DNA from: an uncultured Anaerolineales bacterium
GTDB lineage: Bacteria > Chloroflexota > Anaerolineae > Anaerolineales > UBA6663
Direction of reading: 5' to 3'
Length of the DNA: 64,000 bases
Assembly (NCBI GenBank): GCA_937952305.1
Contig: CALFZO010000052.1
Span: 62,001-126,000 of the forward strand
A program made the translations under genes and the position numbers. The notes beneath the pieces are model-generated. The model saw only the letters and a program-made list of their open reading frames with translations, did no database searches and was not told the origin of the DNA. Positions 44,261 to 54,269 of this stretch are shown here, piece by piece. Position 1 is the stretch's first letter, and every line of letters begins with the position of its first letter.

Positions 44261-44604
44261 GTCGTCCTCTCCTTTGTCAATGGATTGTGCTCAGCTACCT
44301 TACCGACGCACAGCGCCTCCGCGAATCGACAGCGCCGGCTGAGCAGATTTGGTTCTGCGGCGGGCCGCGCACTGCGCCATTATGCCAATCCGTTGATCAG
44401 AGAAGTGGTTTCACTCAGCCTTTAGCCCTGGCTTAGCCGCCCTTTACGGCCGGAAGCGGCCGGCCTCGGTAGACTTGCCGTAACTCCGCGGGCCGACGAC
44501 CGGCGGCGGCTGCAGGTCGGCGCCGCAACGCGAAGACAGGTCCGGCCGACGAGGAGCAGCCCATCGCACGGAGGCCGTCTGTGGTGGCGAGGCGGACGCC
44601 AGGT
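44261..44604. other. Intergenic region upstream of the DGPF operon
   Basis: These 344 bp contain no gene I can support. They hold the ECF42-type promoter at 44305-44331 and a short GGCCG/CGGCC hairpin at 44448-44461 with no T-run, possibly ending the molybdopterin-binding gene that stops at 44605. The remainder shows no recognisable feature. Confidence 0.5.
44305..44331 (-). promoter_or_regulatory. ECF42-type promoter TGTCGA-N17-CGTC
   Basis: On the minus strand TGTCGA (44331-44326) is followed by 17 nt and CGTC (44308-44305), 45 nt before the first DGPF start. This matches the bipartite motif I recall for ECF42 sigma factors (TGTCGA at -35; CGAC or CGTC at -10). The sigma factor lies in the same operon, so positive autoregulation is likely. 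Confidence 0.7.
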
Positions 44605-45627
44605 TCATTCCAACCGGCTGCGCGGGACGGGGCGCTCGGGCGCATCCTCCAGCAGGCCGCCGTGGCCCAGCGCGCTGATATCGGCGCGGGTCAACCGGTC
44701 GCCGGCCAGCAGGCGCGGCAGCACCCAATCCACGATGTTGAGCTTGCGGCTGCGCGCGCAGCCCGGGGCGCCCAAAACCGGCACCGCCTCCAGGTAGCCC
44801 AGCATCAACAAATTGCCCGGATCCACCGGCGCGCCCACACATTCCACTTGGCCGCCGGCCCGCTCCACCGCGCGCGGCACAATGTCGTAGCGGTCCATGA
44901 TCGCGGTCTCGCCGGCCAGCAGGATCAGCGCGGCGCCGGCCGCCTGCTGGGCGCGCATGGCTTGGGCCAGCGCGTGCTCGCCGGGCTCGTCCTCCAGCGG
45001 GATGAACTGCGGGGCCAGCAACCGCGCACCAAGCGCGGCCACCCGGTCGGTCAGCGGGGCAAAATCATCCAGCAGCTTCTCGCGCAGGGACGGCGAGCCC
45101 GAGAGGATCAGGCCCACCGGCCGTTCGGCCAGGGCGTCCACGCGCAGGAGCGGCCCGCCCGCGCCGGCGATAGCCTCCGCCGCCTGGACCGTCTGTCCCG
45201 GCAGCGCAAACGGGATCACTTTGATGGTGCCCACGATCTGGCGCGGACGGACGGGGCTGTGGGCGGCCAGCGTCGCCAGCGTCAGGCCATCCAACTCGTT
45301 CAGGCGGTTCAACCGGGCCGCGTCCACGCGCAGCACACCCAGCGTTGTCGCCAGCAGGTTGGCGCGCCCAGAGGCCGCGCCGGCGATTTTCAGGTTGGCC
45401 CCCAGCCCGGCCTGGGCCACGCGCCGGGCGGCGGCATTCTCACCCACATCGCCGGGTTCAAGCTCGGCGACGTAGACGCTGGCGCGCCCGATCCGGCGCA
45501 GTTGCTCCACATCGGCCGCCGTCAACGGCCGGCCTTTGCGGAACAGGCGCAGACCATCCGGCCCGGCGACGTTGTGAGCCAGGATTTTCGTGACGGCTTG
45601 GTCCAGCGGCACGGGTCCGAATTTCAT
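44605..45627 (-). CDS. Molybdopterin-binding (MoCF domain) protein
   Basis: A 340-residue protein. ATG 45627 gives the family N-terminus MKFGPVPLDQAVTKILAHN, with GRPLTAADVEQLRRIG following as in MoeA-related proteins. The later half has the MoCF-type sequence RPVGLILSGSP and GCARSRKLNIVDWVLPRLLAG. Such stand-alone molybdopterin-binding proteins accompany molybdenum hydroxylases, where they may bind or adenylate the cofactor. The gene lies 11 kb from the CODH operon and shares a divergent region with the giant kinase. MoeA-like or CinA-like roles cannot be separated by eye. Confidence 0.78.
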   Translation of the reverse strand: MKFGPVPLDQAVTKILAHNVAGPDGLRLFRKGRPLTAADVEQLRRIGRASVYVAELEPGDVGENAAARRVAQAGLGANLKIAGAASGRANLLATTLGVLRVDAARLNRLNELDGLTLATLAAHSPVRPRQIVGTIKVIPFALPGQTVQAAEAIAGAGGPLLRVDALAERPVGLILSGSPSLREKLLDDFAPLTDRVAALGARLLAPQFIPLEDEPGEHALAQAMRAQQAAGAALILLAGETAIMDRYDIVPRAVERAGGQVECVGAPVDPGNLLMLGYLEAVPVLGAPGCARSRKLNIVDWVLPRLLAGDRLTRADISALGHGGLLEDAPERPVPRSRLE

Positions 45628-45790
45628 CGCCGCGCCCGGAGTTCCGGTCGGGGCCTGATGACGAATAGATCGGGGAGGGTTGCAGGCGGGCTGGCCATGG
45701 AGTGGTTGTGTGAGCGTCATCATACGGGCCGGGCCAGGGCCTGTCAAACCCGGCCGCTTTCAGGGCGCCCAACCGTCCCTCGATTCAGGC

Positions 45791-45796
45791 TACAAT
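45791..45796 (+). promoter_or_regulatory. -10 element TACAAT for the giant kinase gene
   Basis: GGCTACAATTAACGGG lies about 100 nt before the kinase start. It is one of three CTACAAT-type elements in this window. No convincing -35 is seen, so the call is tentative. Confidence 0.35.
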
Positions 45797-45899
45797 TAAC
45801 GGGTAGGTCTCGTCCGGGGCATGGGGCGGGCCGGCTGTAGACCGCCGCGCCAGCCAGCACGAGCAAAGCGCACACGCGGCGGGGAGCGTGTTGTCGGCG

Positions 45900-48800
45900 A
45901 TGACAGACGCCTTTCATTCGAACCTTCCGCCCCTCCCCGCTCAAATGCGGGGCCGGCCCTTCGGTCTGGGCGCGGATGGCAAACCGATTCGGCAGATCAG
46001 CGGGGCCACTTTTGGCGAGACCCTGATCTATCTGCGCGATTGCGCCCGCCAGCGCACCCTGGCGGCGCTGCCGCCCGGCCTGACGGCCGCCGAACAAGAT
46101 CAACCGGTGGCGGCCGCCCAGACCGCCGTGCTGCAGGAACTGGTGCAGCACCTTAACGCCGCCATCGCGGACCCGCGTTACCACGTCACTGTCGACTATC
46201 TGCTCGACCGGAGCCACCGCTACTCGATCGAGTTCGCCACCTACGTCAACATCTGGGCCGAGACGCTCTCAGGCGACCCCGCTTTTCACTTCAACAAATT
46301 CAAAGCCAGCCGCCTGCCGACGGTCATCGCCCTGCTCGGCTTTGTCCGGCCGCTGTCGCTCAGCCAGACCTATCGCCTTTTTCCGTCTCTCGTCGCCCGC
46401 TTTCTGGACGCCGATATCGAAACTGTCGCCGTGACGGAGACGTCGGCCGTGATCCGCTGGCGGGCGGACCGGCTGCGGCCGCTGCTGCCGGAGGCGCTCT
46501 GGCCGCACTTCCTGTGGGTGAGCCAGACAGGCTTTCAGGGCGCCCTGGCGCGCCTGCCGGTCTTCCACTCCAACCAGCCGCCGGCCGAGATCGTGAACCG
46601 CCGCAACCAACTGGCCGGCGACGCATTCGATGAATGGGAATTCCGCTGGCAGCCGGCCCCCAAGCCCGGTTGGCTGGCCAGCCTCTTCCGCCGCGCCGCG
46701 CCCGAACCAACGGAACCGCCGCCCCAAGACCCGCCCTTGGCCGCGGCGGCGATTGCGGACCTGCCCGCGTTGCCGGAGCAGATGCGTGACGCGCCCTATG
46801 GCCAGGCCGGCTTGCGCGGCATGGACAGCGAGGCCGCAGTCGGCGTGGTGACGCACTTGCTGGAGTGTGTTCGCCGCCGCGTGGAGAGCGGGGCGGCTCC
46901 AGCCGCCGACCCAGCCGCTGCCCAGGCCGCCGTGGAAGCCGCCCAGACAGCCGCGCTGGCCCAACTGGTGGCGCGCCTGAACGCCGCGTTGCCGGACACG
47001 CGTTATCACGTCACCGCCGACTCTCTCCGCTCTCACCGCAGCGGCCAGTTCTCGTTTGAGTTCGGCACTTACCTCCAGGTCATCGCCCAGCAGTTATCCG
47101 GCGACCCCAACTTCCACTTCAACCGCAGCCTGCGCCTGCAGTACCCGCTCCTGGCGCCGCTGATCCAGACCTTCGGCCTCAGCCAGGCCTACCGGCTGAT
47201 GCCTGCGCTGGCGGCCCGGATCACCGATGTCCAGATGGAGACGGTGACCACCACGCCGACCTCGGCCCTGATCCGCTGGCGCGCGGACAAGGCCCTGGCC
47301 CAGCTGCCGCCGGAATTGCGCGGCCACTTTGTGCACGTCAGTTGCCAGGCCACTCAGGCGCTGCTGAGCCGCCTGCCCGTCCTGCACTCCCGCCTCCCCG
47401 CTGCGCGCGTCAAGGAATGGCGCTGCCTGCTGCACGGCGACGATTGCTGCGAGTGGGAATTTACCTGGCAAAACCGGCAGCCCCGACCGGGCGCGGAGGT
47501 GGGGCTCGGCCTGGCGCTGTCGCTGACCCTGGGCCTGCTGTGGTGGCTGCGCGGCGCCGCTTGGGAGGTCGTGGCCGCCCTCGGGACGCTGGCGCCGGCC
47601 CTGGCCGGCTGGCTGGTCTACCGCCTGCGCGTCCACCGGCACGCGACCGAACGCCAGGCCTTTCTGCTCGCCGAGCAGCGCGATCAGGCCGGCCGCCAAT
47701 TCCAGGAACTGCAACGTTTCAGCGGCGATCTACAGGTCAGTAACCTGACCTTGCGCGACCGCGTGACCGAGCTCAACGCCTTGCACGAGGTCGGCCAGGC
47801 GGTGAGCGCCAGCCTGGATTTGGATGACCTGCTGGAGCGCAGCCTCCAGGCCGTCGTCAAGACGCTGGGCTTTGACCGGGCGATGGTGCTCCTGGCCGAC
47901 GAAGACCAGCGCTGGCTGAGGACGGCGCGGCAGGTGGGCGGCACGCCGGAGCAGGCCGCCTTCGCCCAGCGCTATGCCGTGCCGCTCGACGGCGACTTCG
48001 CCACCGCCCGGATCTTCCGCACCGGCCAGTCGGCCATCGTCCGCCGCGAAGACATCCTCAACTCGCAGGCGCGCGCGCTCACGGCCGGCTTTGAGTCGCC
48101 AGCCTTCGTCGGCGTCCCCCTGATCGTGGCCGGCCGCACCATGGGCGTCTTGCTGGCCGACAACGCCACAACCGGCCGGCTGCTGGTGCCCGAGAGCCAG
48201 CCGCTGCTGCTCAACGTCGCCAGCCAGATCGCCAGCGCCGTCGATCGCGCGCGCGCGTATCGCCTGCTGGAACAGCGCGTGGAGGCGCGCACGGCCGAGC
48301 TGAGCCAGGCTAACGAAAAGCTGGCCAGCACCAACGCTCGCCTGCAGTTCTCAGACAACATTCTGCAACGCGTCAGTTCATTGGTGGTCGTCGGCGATGC
48401 CAGGGGCCGGATCATCTACGTCAGCCCCTCGGTGCAGGCGCTTCTCGGCTACACGCCCGAGGACCTGTTGGGCGACGGCTGGTGGCAGCGCGTCTACGCC
48501 ACTCCCGAAGCCGGCGCCGACCGGCGCGCGCACTTGCACCAAATCACCGATGACGAGCGGGCGGAGGGCGCGCCGTACGAGGTCCGCCTGCGCCACCGGG
48601 AGGGCAGCTGGCGCTGGCTGCTGATGCGGCGCACCCTGACCCCGGATGAGCTCTTCATCGCCGTCGGCCAGGACATCACCGAGCGCCGCCAGGCCGAGCA
48701 GGCCGCCCAGCGCCGGGCGCGCGAGTTGGAGGCGCTCAACCGCCTCAGCCAGGCCATACTCGCCCCCGGCAGCTTGCCGGAGCGCCTGCAGGCGGTCGGT

Positions 48801-51800
48801 GACATCGTCGGCCAGGTCTTCGGCGTCAATACCTGCCTGATCGCACTGCTGGATGAGACCCACAGCCGGATCGAAGTGCCCTACTACCGGCGCGGCGGCC
48901 AGCCGATCGAGGTCGCGCCCTGGCCCTCGGGCGAAGGGCTGACCTCGCGCGTCATCGGGTCCGGCCAGCCGCTCAAGCTAGATGATCTCACGCCGGACCA
49001 GGCGCTGGCCCTGGGCGCGCGCGTCCTGGTGGCGCCCGAGCCGCGGCCGCGCTCCTGGCTGGGCGCGCCCATCTTCGCCGGCCAGACCGTCCTGGGCGCC
49101 ATCGTCCTGCAAGACTTCGCGCCCGGCCGCTTCGACGACGATGCCGTCAGCCTGCTCAGCACGATGGCGGCCAGCCTGGGCTCCACCATCCAGAATACGC
49201 GTCTGCTGGAACAGACGCAGCGCCACGTCCGTGAACTGGCGCTGCTGGACCGCGTGCGGACCGCTCTGCTGCAGGAACTGGACCTGGACGTGTTCTTCCG
49301 CACCGTTGTGGACGCCATCGCCGACACCTTCGGCTACACCCACATCAGCCTTTACCTGGTCGAGGGTGAGGCGCTGGTCCTTCAGCATCAGCGCGGCTAC
49401 GTCACGCCGATCGCCCGGATCGCGCGCGGGGAGGGCATCCTGGGCCGCGTCGCGCACAGCGGCCAGCCCGTCCTGCTGGAAGACGTCACCAGCGCTCCAG
49501 ACTTCATCGCCGCCGTCCCCGGGCTGACCTCCGAAGTCTGCGTGCCGCTACGCGATGCCGGCCAGGTGGCCGGCCTCCTCAACGTCGAGAGCAGCGGCGG
49601 CCAGCGCCTCCAGCCGGCCGATCTGCAGCTGCTCCTGAGTCTGGCCGAAAGCATCGGCCTGGCGCTGGGGAACGCGCGCCTGTACGCGTCGCTGCAGCAG
49701 GAGCTGGCTATCCGGCAACAGGCCGAGGCCGAAGCCCGCCAACGGGCGCGGATGCTGGAGGCCCTGCACGCCAGTTCCATCGACCTGGCCGCCGAGCTCA
49801 GCTTGCCCAAGCTCCTGCAAGCCATCTTGCTGCGCGCTGTCGAATTGCTTGAAGCGTACAGCGGCGAGCTGGCGCTTTATCGCCCGGCCGAACAAGTGGT
49901 GGAGGTGGTGGTCTGCCACAATCTGGATCGGGACTACACCGGCACACGGCTCGCCCTGGGCGAGGGCGCCATGGGCTGGGTGGCCGCTCAGCGCCAGCCG
50001 CTGGTACTGCCCAACTATGCCAGCTGGGCCGGACGCGCCCCGCAGTACGGGGCCTTGTCCGACCGCACGGTGCTGTTCCTGCCGGTGCTGTCCGGGTCCA
50101 CGCTGCTGGGCGTGATCGGCATCGGCGACCTGAACACGCGCCGCACGTTCAGCCCGGAAGATGTCCAACTGGTGACTCTCTACGTGCAGCAGGCCGCCAT
50201 CGCCATAGAGAACGCGCGGCTGTATGAAGAGGCGCTGCGGGCGGCCGAACGGCGGGCGAGCCTGTACCGCGCCTCGCAGGAGATCAACGCCAGCGTCAAC
50301 CGCGAGGAGATCTGCAGCGCCATCCACCGCGCCGTCACCCAGGTCATGCCCGTCAACGCGCTGGTGGTGGCGCGCCTGGTGGCCGAAGGGCGCCTCATCC
50401 AGTACGAGTATTTGTATGACGCCGGCCAGCGCTGGCCGGTGGAGCGGACCACCGCCACCGCGCCCAGCCTGGCCGCCCACATCATCACCACGGGCCGCAG
50501 CCTGCGCGCCGACGACCTGAATCACCCCGACCTCGTCGCCCAGACCGGCGCCCAGGATTTCGGCCAGCCGCAGCCCGGCCCCTGTCCGGGGTTGGCCGTG
50601 CCCCTGCGGCTGGGCAGCCAGGTCATCGGCATGCTGTCGGTTCAGAACCTCGGCCCGCACGTCTACACCGACGAAGACCAGGAGCTGTTGGAGCTGCTGG
50701 CCACCTACGCCGCCACGGCTTTTGAAAACGCGCGCCTCTTCGAAGAGTCGACCCAACGCGCCGAGGAAGCGGAGACGCTGCGTCAGGCCGGCGCGCTGGT
50801 GAACTCGACCCTTAGCCAGGCCGAGACGGTCGAGCGCATCCTGCAGGAGCTCGGCCGGGTCGTGCCCCACGACAGCGCTTCGGTGCAGCTGCTGGGCGAC
50901 GGCTACCTGGAGATCGTCGGCGGCCACGGCTGGGAGGGCGATTCGGCTGCCGTGATCGGCCTGCGTTTCCCGGTGCCCGGCGACAACGCCAACACCGTCG
51001 TCATGCAGACGCGTCAGCCGCTGGTCCTGGCCGACGCCGCCCAGGTCTTCCCGGTCTTCCGGCGCACGCCCTCGTCAGATCATATCCGGGGTTGGCTGGG
51101 GGTGCCGCTGATCGTGCGGGACCGCCTGATCGGGATGCTGGCCGTGGACAGCCGCCAGTCTGACTACTTCACGGATCGCCACGTGCAGTTGGCGGTGGCC
51201 TTCGCCGGCCAGGTGGCGGTGGCGATCGAGAATGCGCGGCTGTATCAGCAGGCCTCCCAGGCCGCCGAACGCCAGGCCTCGCTGTACCGCGCCGGCCGCG
51301 AGATCAGCGCCTCGGTGGACCGGGACCAGATCTGCGTCGCCATCCACCAGGCCGTGGCCCAGGTCATGCCGCTGGACTTCATCGCTATCAGTCTGCTGAC
51401 CGAGACGCGCGCGCTGATCGAAGACGTCTACGCGGTCGAGGGCGACCAGCGCCTGTCCTACGAACAGCGGCCGGCTGGCGCCGGCCTGCTCGGCCACGTG
51501 ATGACGGCGGGTCAGCCACTGCTCCGCTCCAACTACCAGGAAGCCGACCTGGCCGCCGACTACGGCGCTGAGCTGCTGGGCGAACCGTCCCACTCGCTGC
51601 TGGCCGCACCGATCCGGCTGCAGGACCAGGTTTTGGGCGCCCTGACCGTGCAGTCTGACCGGCCGCTGGCTTACACGGCCGAAGACCTGAAGCTGCTGGA
51701 GCTCCTGGCCGCGCACGCCGCCACCGCCTTTGAGAACGCCCGCCTGTTCGCGGCCGCCCGCCGCGCCGCCGAACGGCGGGCCAACCTGTTCCGGGCCAGC

Positions 51801-54221
51801 CAGGAAATCAGCGCCAGCATGGATCGCGAAGCCGTCTACGCCGCCGTCCATCGGGCGGCGGCGAAGATCATGGCAGCCGATTTCGTCGTCATCGGCCTGC
51901 TGAGCGAGGCCGGCGACGAGATCGAGGTCGTCTACGCCTACAACCCGCGCGGGCGCGTGGCGCCGGTGCGGCGGCCGGCCGGCAGCGGCATCCTGGGCCG
52001 CGCCATGACCAGCCAGGCGCCGGTGCGCATCGACGCCTTCGACGAAGCCCAGATGGTCGCTCTCAACTCGCAGCGCCTGGGCGCCGACGAGCCCTTCTCC
52101 ATCCTGGCCGTGCCCCTGCGCATCGGCGAGACCGTCCTCGGCGCGCTGAGCGTGCAGAGCCTGCACACACAGGCGTACAACGACGACGACCTGGAACTGC
52201 TGCAACTGCTGGCCGCCAACGCCGCCGCCGTGCTGGACAACGTGCGCCTGTTCGAGACTGCCCAGGCCGCTCGGCGCGTGGCTGAGGCCGCCAACGCCGC
52301 CAAGAGCGTGTTCCTGGCTAACATGAGCCACGAGATCCGCACCCCTATGAACGGCGTCGTGGGTATGACCAGCCTGTTGCTGGAGACGCCGCTCACCGCC
52401 GATCAGCGCGAGTACGTCGACACCATCCGCGCCAGCAGCGACGCGCTCCTGACCCTGATCAATGATCTGCTCGACCTGTCCAAGATCGAGTCCGGCCGCC
52501 TGGAGCTGGAGCACCAGCCGTTCGCCCTGCGCGCCTGCGTCGAATCCGCTTTGGACCTGGTCGCCAGCCGGGCCGCCGAGAAACAACTCGAGCTGGCCGC
52601 CCTGATCGAGCCGGGCACGCCGGCCATGGTGATGGGCGACGAGAACCGCCTGCGCCAGATCCTGGTGAACCTGCTGAGCAACGGCGTCAAGTTCACCGAG
52701 CGCGGTCAGGTCGTGGTCGAGGTTAAAGCCGAAGGCTATGGCATCTGGCTGGGCGATGACGAGCACCAGGCGTTCACGCTGCACTTCACCGTCAGCGACA
52801 CCGGTCTGGGCATCCCGCCGGAGCGGCAGCGGCAGCTGTTCCGGTCCTTCAGCCAACTCGATCCTTCGATCAGCCGCAAGTACGGCGGCACGGGCCTGGG
52901 CCTGGCCATCTCGCGCTCCCTGGTGGAGCAGATGGGCGGCCGCATCTGGGTGGAGAGCGACGGCGTGCCCGGCCAGGGGAGCGCCTTCCACTTCACCGTG
53001 CGCACGCGCGCGGCCGAGGCTGGCGCGGCTGATCTGGACAACCTCGAAGGCGCCTTGTTCGGACGGGTGGTGCTGGTGGCAGACAGCCATTCAGTCACGC
53101 GCAAGGCCCTGGCCTTCCTGCTCCAGGCGTGGGGCCTGCGGCCGCTGCTGGCTGACTCGGCGGGCGCGGCCGCGGCCCTGGCTGAGCACGCCGCCCCGCT
53201 GAGCCTGGCGATCCTGGATGCGCGCCTGGCTGAAGCCGATGACCCGGCGCTGGAGCGCCTCCTGACTGACAGCGCCGGGGGGCCGGCCCCGGCCGTCATC
53301 TTGCTCGCCACGCTCGGCGAACACAGCGCGATCCCGGCCGCAGCCGTCCTCACCAAACCCGTGAAAGCCTCCGCCCTTTACAACGCCATCGTAGAGGCGC
53401 TCGGCCTCCCGGTCCCGGCGCCGGCGGCCCGCCCGGCCGCTTCCCCTGTCCCTGCCCCCAGCACCTTGCGCATCCTGGTGGCCGAAGACAACGACGTCAA
53501 TCAGCGGCTGGTGCGGCTGATGCTCGCGCGCCTGGGCCACCAGGCGGATCTGGCCGGCGACGGCCGCGCCGTCCTGGCCGCCGTTCAGCAGCGCCGCTAC
53601 GACGTGATCTTCATGGATGTGCAGATGCCGGAGCTGGACGGGCTGGAAGCCACCCGCCGCATCCGGGCCGACATGCCGGCCGATGCCCAGCCGCTGATTG
53701 TGGCGCTGACCGCCAACGCTATGGCGGAGGATCGCGCCCGCTGCCTGGCGGCCGGCATGAATGACTATTTGAGCAAGCCCTTGCAACTGCGCGATCTGCA
53801 CTCTGTGCTGCACCGGTGGGGCTTGCACCATGCGCCGCTGACGTCGTCGCCTGAGCCGGCCGCCGAGCCGCCACCGGCGCAGACGCTCGCCAGCCAGTCG
53901 CGCCTGCGCCGGCTGCGCGGCGAAATCGGCGAGGCCGCCACCCGCCAGGTGATCCAGGACTTTCTGGCCCGGGCACCGCGCCTGCTGGCCGAGATACAGA
54001 CGGCGCTCGAGAAGGGGCAGGCCGCCGCCTTGCGGCTAGCCGCCCACAGCCTCAAGGGCAGCAGCGCCAGCCTGGGGCTGGTGCAGGTGCAGACTCTGGC
54101 TGGCCGTCTGGAAACCCTGACGCACACGGACAGCCTGGACGGCGCCGACGCACTGGTGCGTCAGCTGCGAGCCCAGTTGGAAGACGCCCAGCGCGGGCTA
54201 GCTCAGGCTGTGCCCGAATAA
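45900..54221 (+). CDS. Giant hybrid histidine kinase with eight GAF domains
   Basis: About 2,773 residues; ATG 45900 is chosen, GTG 45888 is possible. Order: two copies of a 240-residue domain (about 10-250 and 285-525), two hydrophobic helices (534-575), coiled coil, GAF1 (625-790), PAS (813-927), GAF2 (942-1100), GAF3 (1110-1263), GAF4 (1285-1441), GAF5 (1450-1613), GAF6 (1623-1780), GAF7 (1790-1950), GAF8 (1957-2118), HisKA with H2144 (SHEIRTP), HATPase (2243-2370, DTGLGIPPER), a degenerate receiver, a full receiver with D2573 (VIFMDVQMPELDG) and HPt with H2716 (HSLKGSSASLG). It is a complete in-protein phosphorelay; the downstream regulator and the signals are unknown. Confidence 0.92.
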   Translation: MTDAFHSNLPPLPAQMRGRPFGLGADGKPIRQISGATFGETLIYLRDCARQRTLAALPPGLTAAEQDQPVAAAQTAVLQELVQHLNAAIADPRYHVTVDYLLDRSHRYSIEFATYVNIWAETLSGDPAFHFNKFKASRLPTVIALLGFVRPLSLSQTYRLFPSLVARFLDADIETVAVTETSAVIRWRADRLRPLLPEALWPHFLWVSQTGFQGALARLPVFHSNQPPAEIVNRRNQLAGDAFDEWEFRWQPAPKPGWLASLFRRAAPEPTEPPPQDPPLAAAAIADLPALPEQMRDAPYGQAGLRGMDSEAAVGVVTHLLECVRRRVESGAAPAADPAAAQAAVEAAQTAALAQLVARLNAALPDTRYHVTADSLRSHRSGQFSFEFGTYLQVIAQQLSGDPNFHFNRSLRLQYPLLAPLIQTFGLSQAYRLMPALAARITDVQMETVTTTPTSALIRWRADKALAQLPPELRGHFVHVSCQATQALLSRLPVLHSRLPAARVKEWRCLLHGDDCCEWEFTWQNRQPRPGAEVGLGLALSLTLGLLWWLRGAAWEVVAALGTLAPALAGWLVYRLRVHRHATERQAFLLAEQRDQAGRQFQELQRFSGDLQVSNLTLRDRVTELNALHEVGQAVSASLDLDDLLERSLQAVVKTLGFDRAMVLLADEDQRWLRTARQVGGTPEQAAFAQRYAVPLDGDFATARIFRTGQSAIVRREDILNSQARALTAGFESPAFVGVPLIVAGRTMGVLLADNATTGRLLVPESQPLLLNVASQIASAVDRARAYRLLEQRVEARTAELSQANEKLASTNARLQFSDNILQRVSSLVVVGDARGRIIYVSPSVQALLGYTPEDLLGDGWWQRVYATPEAGADRRAHLHQITDDERAEGAPYEVRLRHREGSWRWLLMRRTLTPDELFIAVGQDITERRQAEQAAQRRARELEALNRLSQAILAPGSLPERLQAVGDIVGQVFGVNTCLIALLDETHSRIEVPYYRRGGQPIEVAPWPSGEGLTSRVIGSGQPLKLDDLTPDQALALGARVLVAPEPRPRSWLGAPIFAGQTVLGAIVLQDFAPGRFDDDAVSLLSTMAASLGSTIQNTRLLEQTQRHVRELALLDRVRTALLQELDLDVFFRTVVDAIADTFGYTHISLYLVEGEALVLQHQRGYVTPIARIARGEGILGRVAHSGQPVLLEDVTSAPDFIAAVPGLTSEVCVPLRDAGQVAGLLNVESSGGQRLQPADLQLLLSLAESIGLALGNARLYASLQQELAIRQQAEAEARQRARMLEALHASSIDLAAELSLPKLLQAILLRAVELLEAYSGELALYRPAEQVVEVVVCHNLDRDYTGTRLALGEGAMGWVAAQRQPLVLPNYASWAGRAPQYGALSDRTVLFLPVLSGSTLLGVIGIGDLNTRRTFSPEDVQLVTLYVQQAAIAIENARLYEEALRAAERRASLYRASQEINASVNREEICSAIHRAVTQVMPVNALVVARLVAEGRLIQYEYLYDAGQRWPVERTTATAPSLAAHIITTGRSLRADDLNHPDLVAQTGAQDFGQPQPGPCPGLAVPLRLGSQVIGMLSVQNLGPHVYTDEDQELLELLATYAATAFENARLFEESTQRAEEAETLRQAGALVNSTLSQAETVERILQELGRVVPHDSASVQLLGDGYLEIVGGHGWEGDSAAVIGLRFPVPGDNANTVVMQTRQPLVLADAAQVFPVFRRTPSSDHIRGWLGVPLIVRDRLIGMLAVDSRQSDYFTDRHVQLAVAFAGQVAVAIENARLYQQASQAAERQASLYRAGREISASVDRDQICVAIHQAVAQVMPLDFIAISLLTETRALIEDVYAVEGDQRLSYEQRPAGAGLLGHVMTAGQPLLRSNYQEADLAADYGAELLGEPSHSLLAAPIRLQDQVLGALTVQSDRPLAYTAEDLKLLELLAAHAATAFENARLFAAARRAAERRANLFRASQEISASMDREAVYAAVHRAAAKIMAADFVVIGLLSEAGDEIEVVYAYNPRGRVAPVRRPAGSGILGRAMTSQAPVRIDAFDEAQMVALNSQRLGADEPFSILAVPLRIGETVLGALSVQSLHTQAYNDDDLELLQLLAANAAAVLDNVRLFETAQAARRVAEAANAAKSVFLANMSHEIRTPMNGVVGMTSLLLETPLTADQREYVDTIRASSDALLTLINDLLDLSKIESGRLELEHQPFALRACVESALDLVASRAAEKQLELAALIEPGTPAMVMGDENRLRQILVNLLSNGVKFTERGQVVVEVKAEGYGIWLGDDEHQAFTLHFTVSDTGLGIPPERQRQLFRSFSQLDPSISRKYGGTGLGLAISRSLVEQMGGRIWVESDGVPGQGSAFHFTVRTRAAEAGAADLDNLEGALFGRVVLVADSHSVTRKALAFLLQAWGLRPLLADSAGAAAALAEHAAPLSLAILDARLAEADDPALERLLTDSAGGPAPAVILLATLGEHSAIPAAAVLTKPVKASALYNAIVEALGLPVPAPAARPAASPVPAPSTLRILVAEDNDVNQRLVRLMLARLGHQADLAGDGRAVLAAVQQRRYDVIFMDVQMPELDGLEATRRIRADMPADAQPLIVALTANAMAEDRARCLAAGMNDYLSKPLQLRDLHSVLHRWGLHHAPLTSSPEPAAEPPPAQTLASQSRLRRLRGEIGEAATRQVIQDFLARAPRLLAEIQTALEKGQAAALRLAAHSLKGSSASLGLVQVQTLAGRLETLTHTDSLDGADALVRQLRAQLEDAQRGLAQAVPE

Positions 54222-54226
54222 GCCCG

Positions 54227-54269
54227 CTCAGCCGGTCGCGCTGCGCTGAGTGGACTGCGCTCGGCTGAG
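54227..54269. terminator. Possible bidirectional terminator between convergent genes
   Basis: CTCAGCCG (54227-54234) and CGGCTGAG (54262-54269) are exact inverted repeats exactly filling the gap between the stop codons of the kinase (ends 54221) and the SanA-like gene (ends 54270). The loop is long (27 nt) and no strong T-run follows, so it may only be a transcript-stabilising stem. Confidence 0.3.

Noticed and set aside
51075..53090. A 671-codon minus-strand open frame
   Set aside because: It is a shadow of the GAF-rich part of the giant kinase; its apparent repeats come from the duplicated GAF domains.
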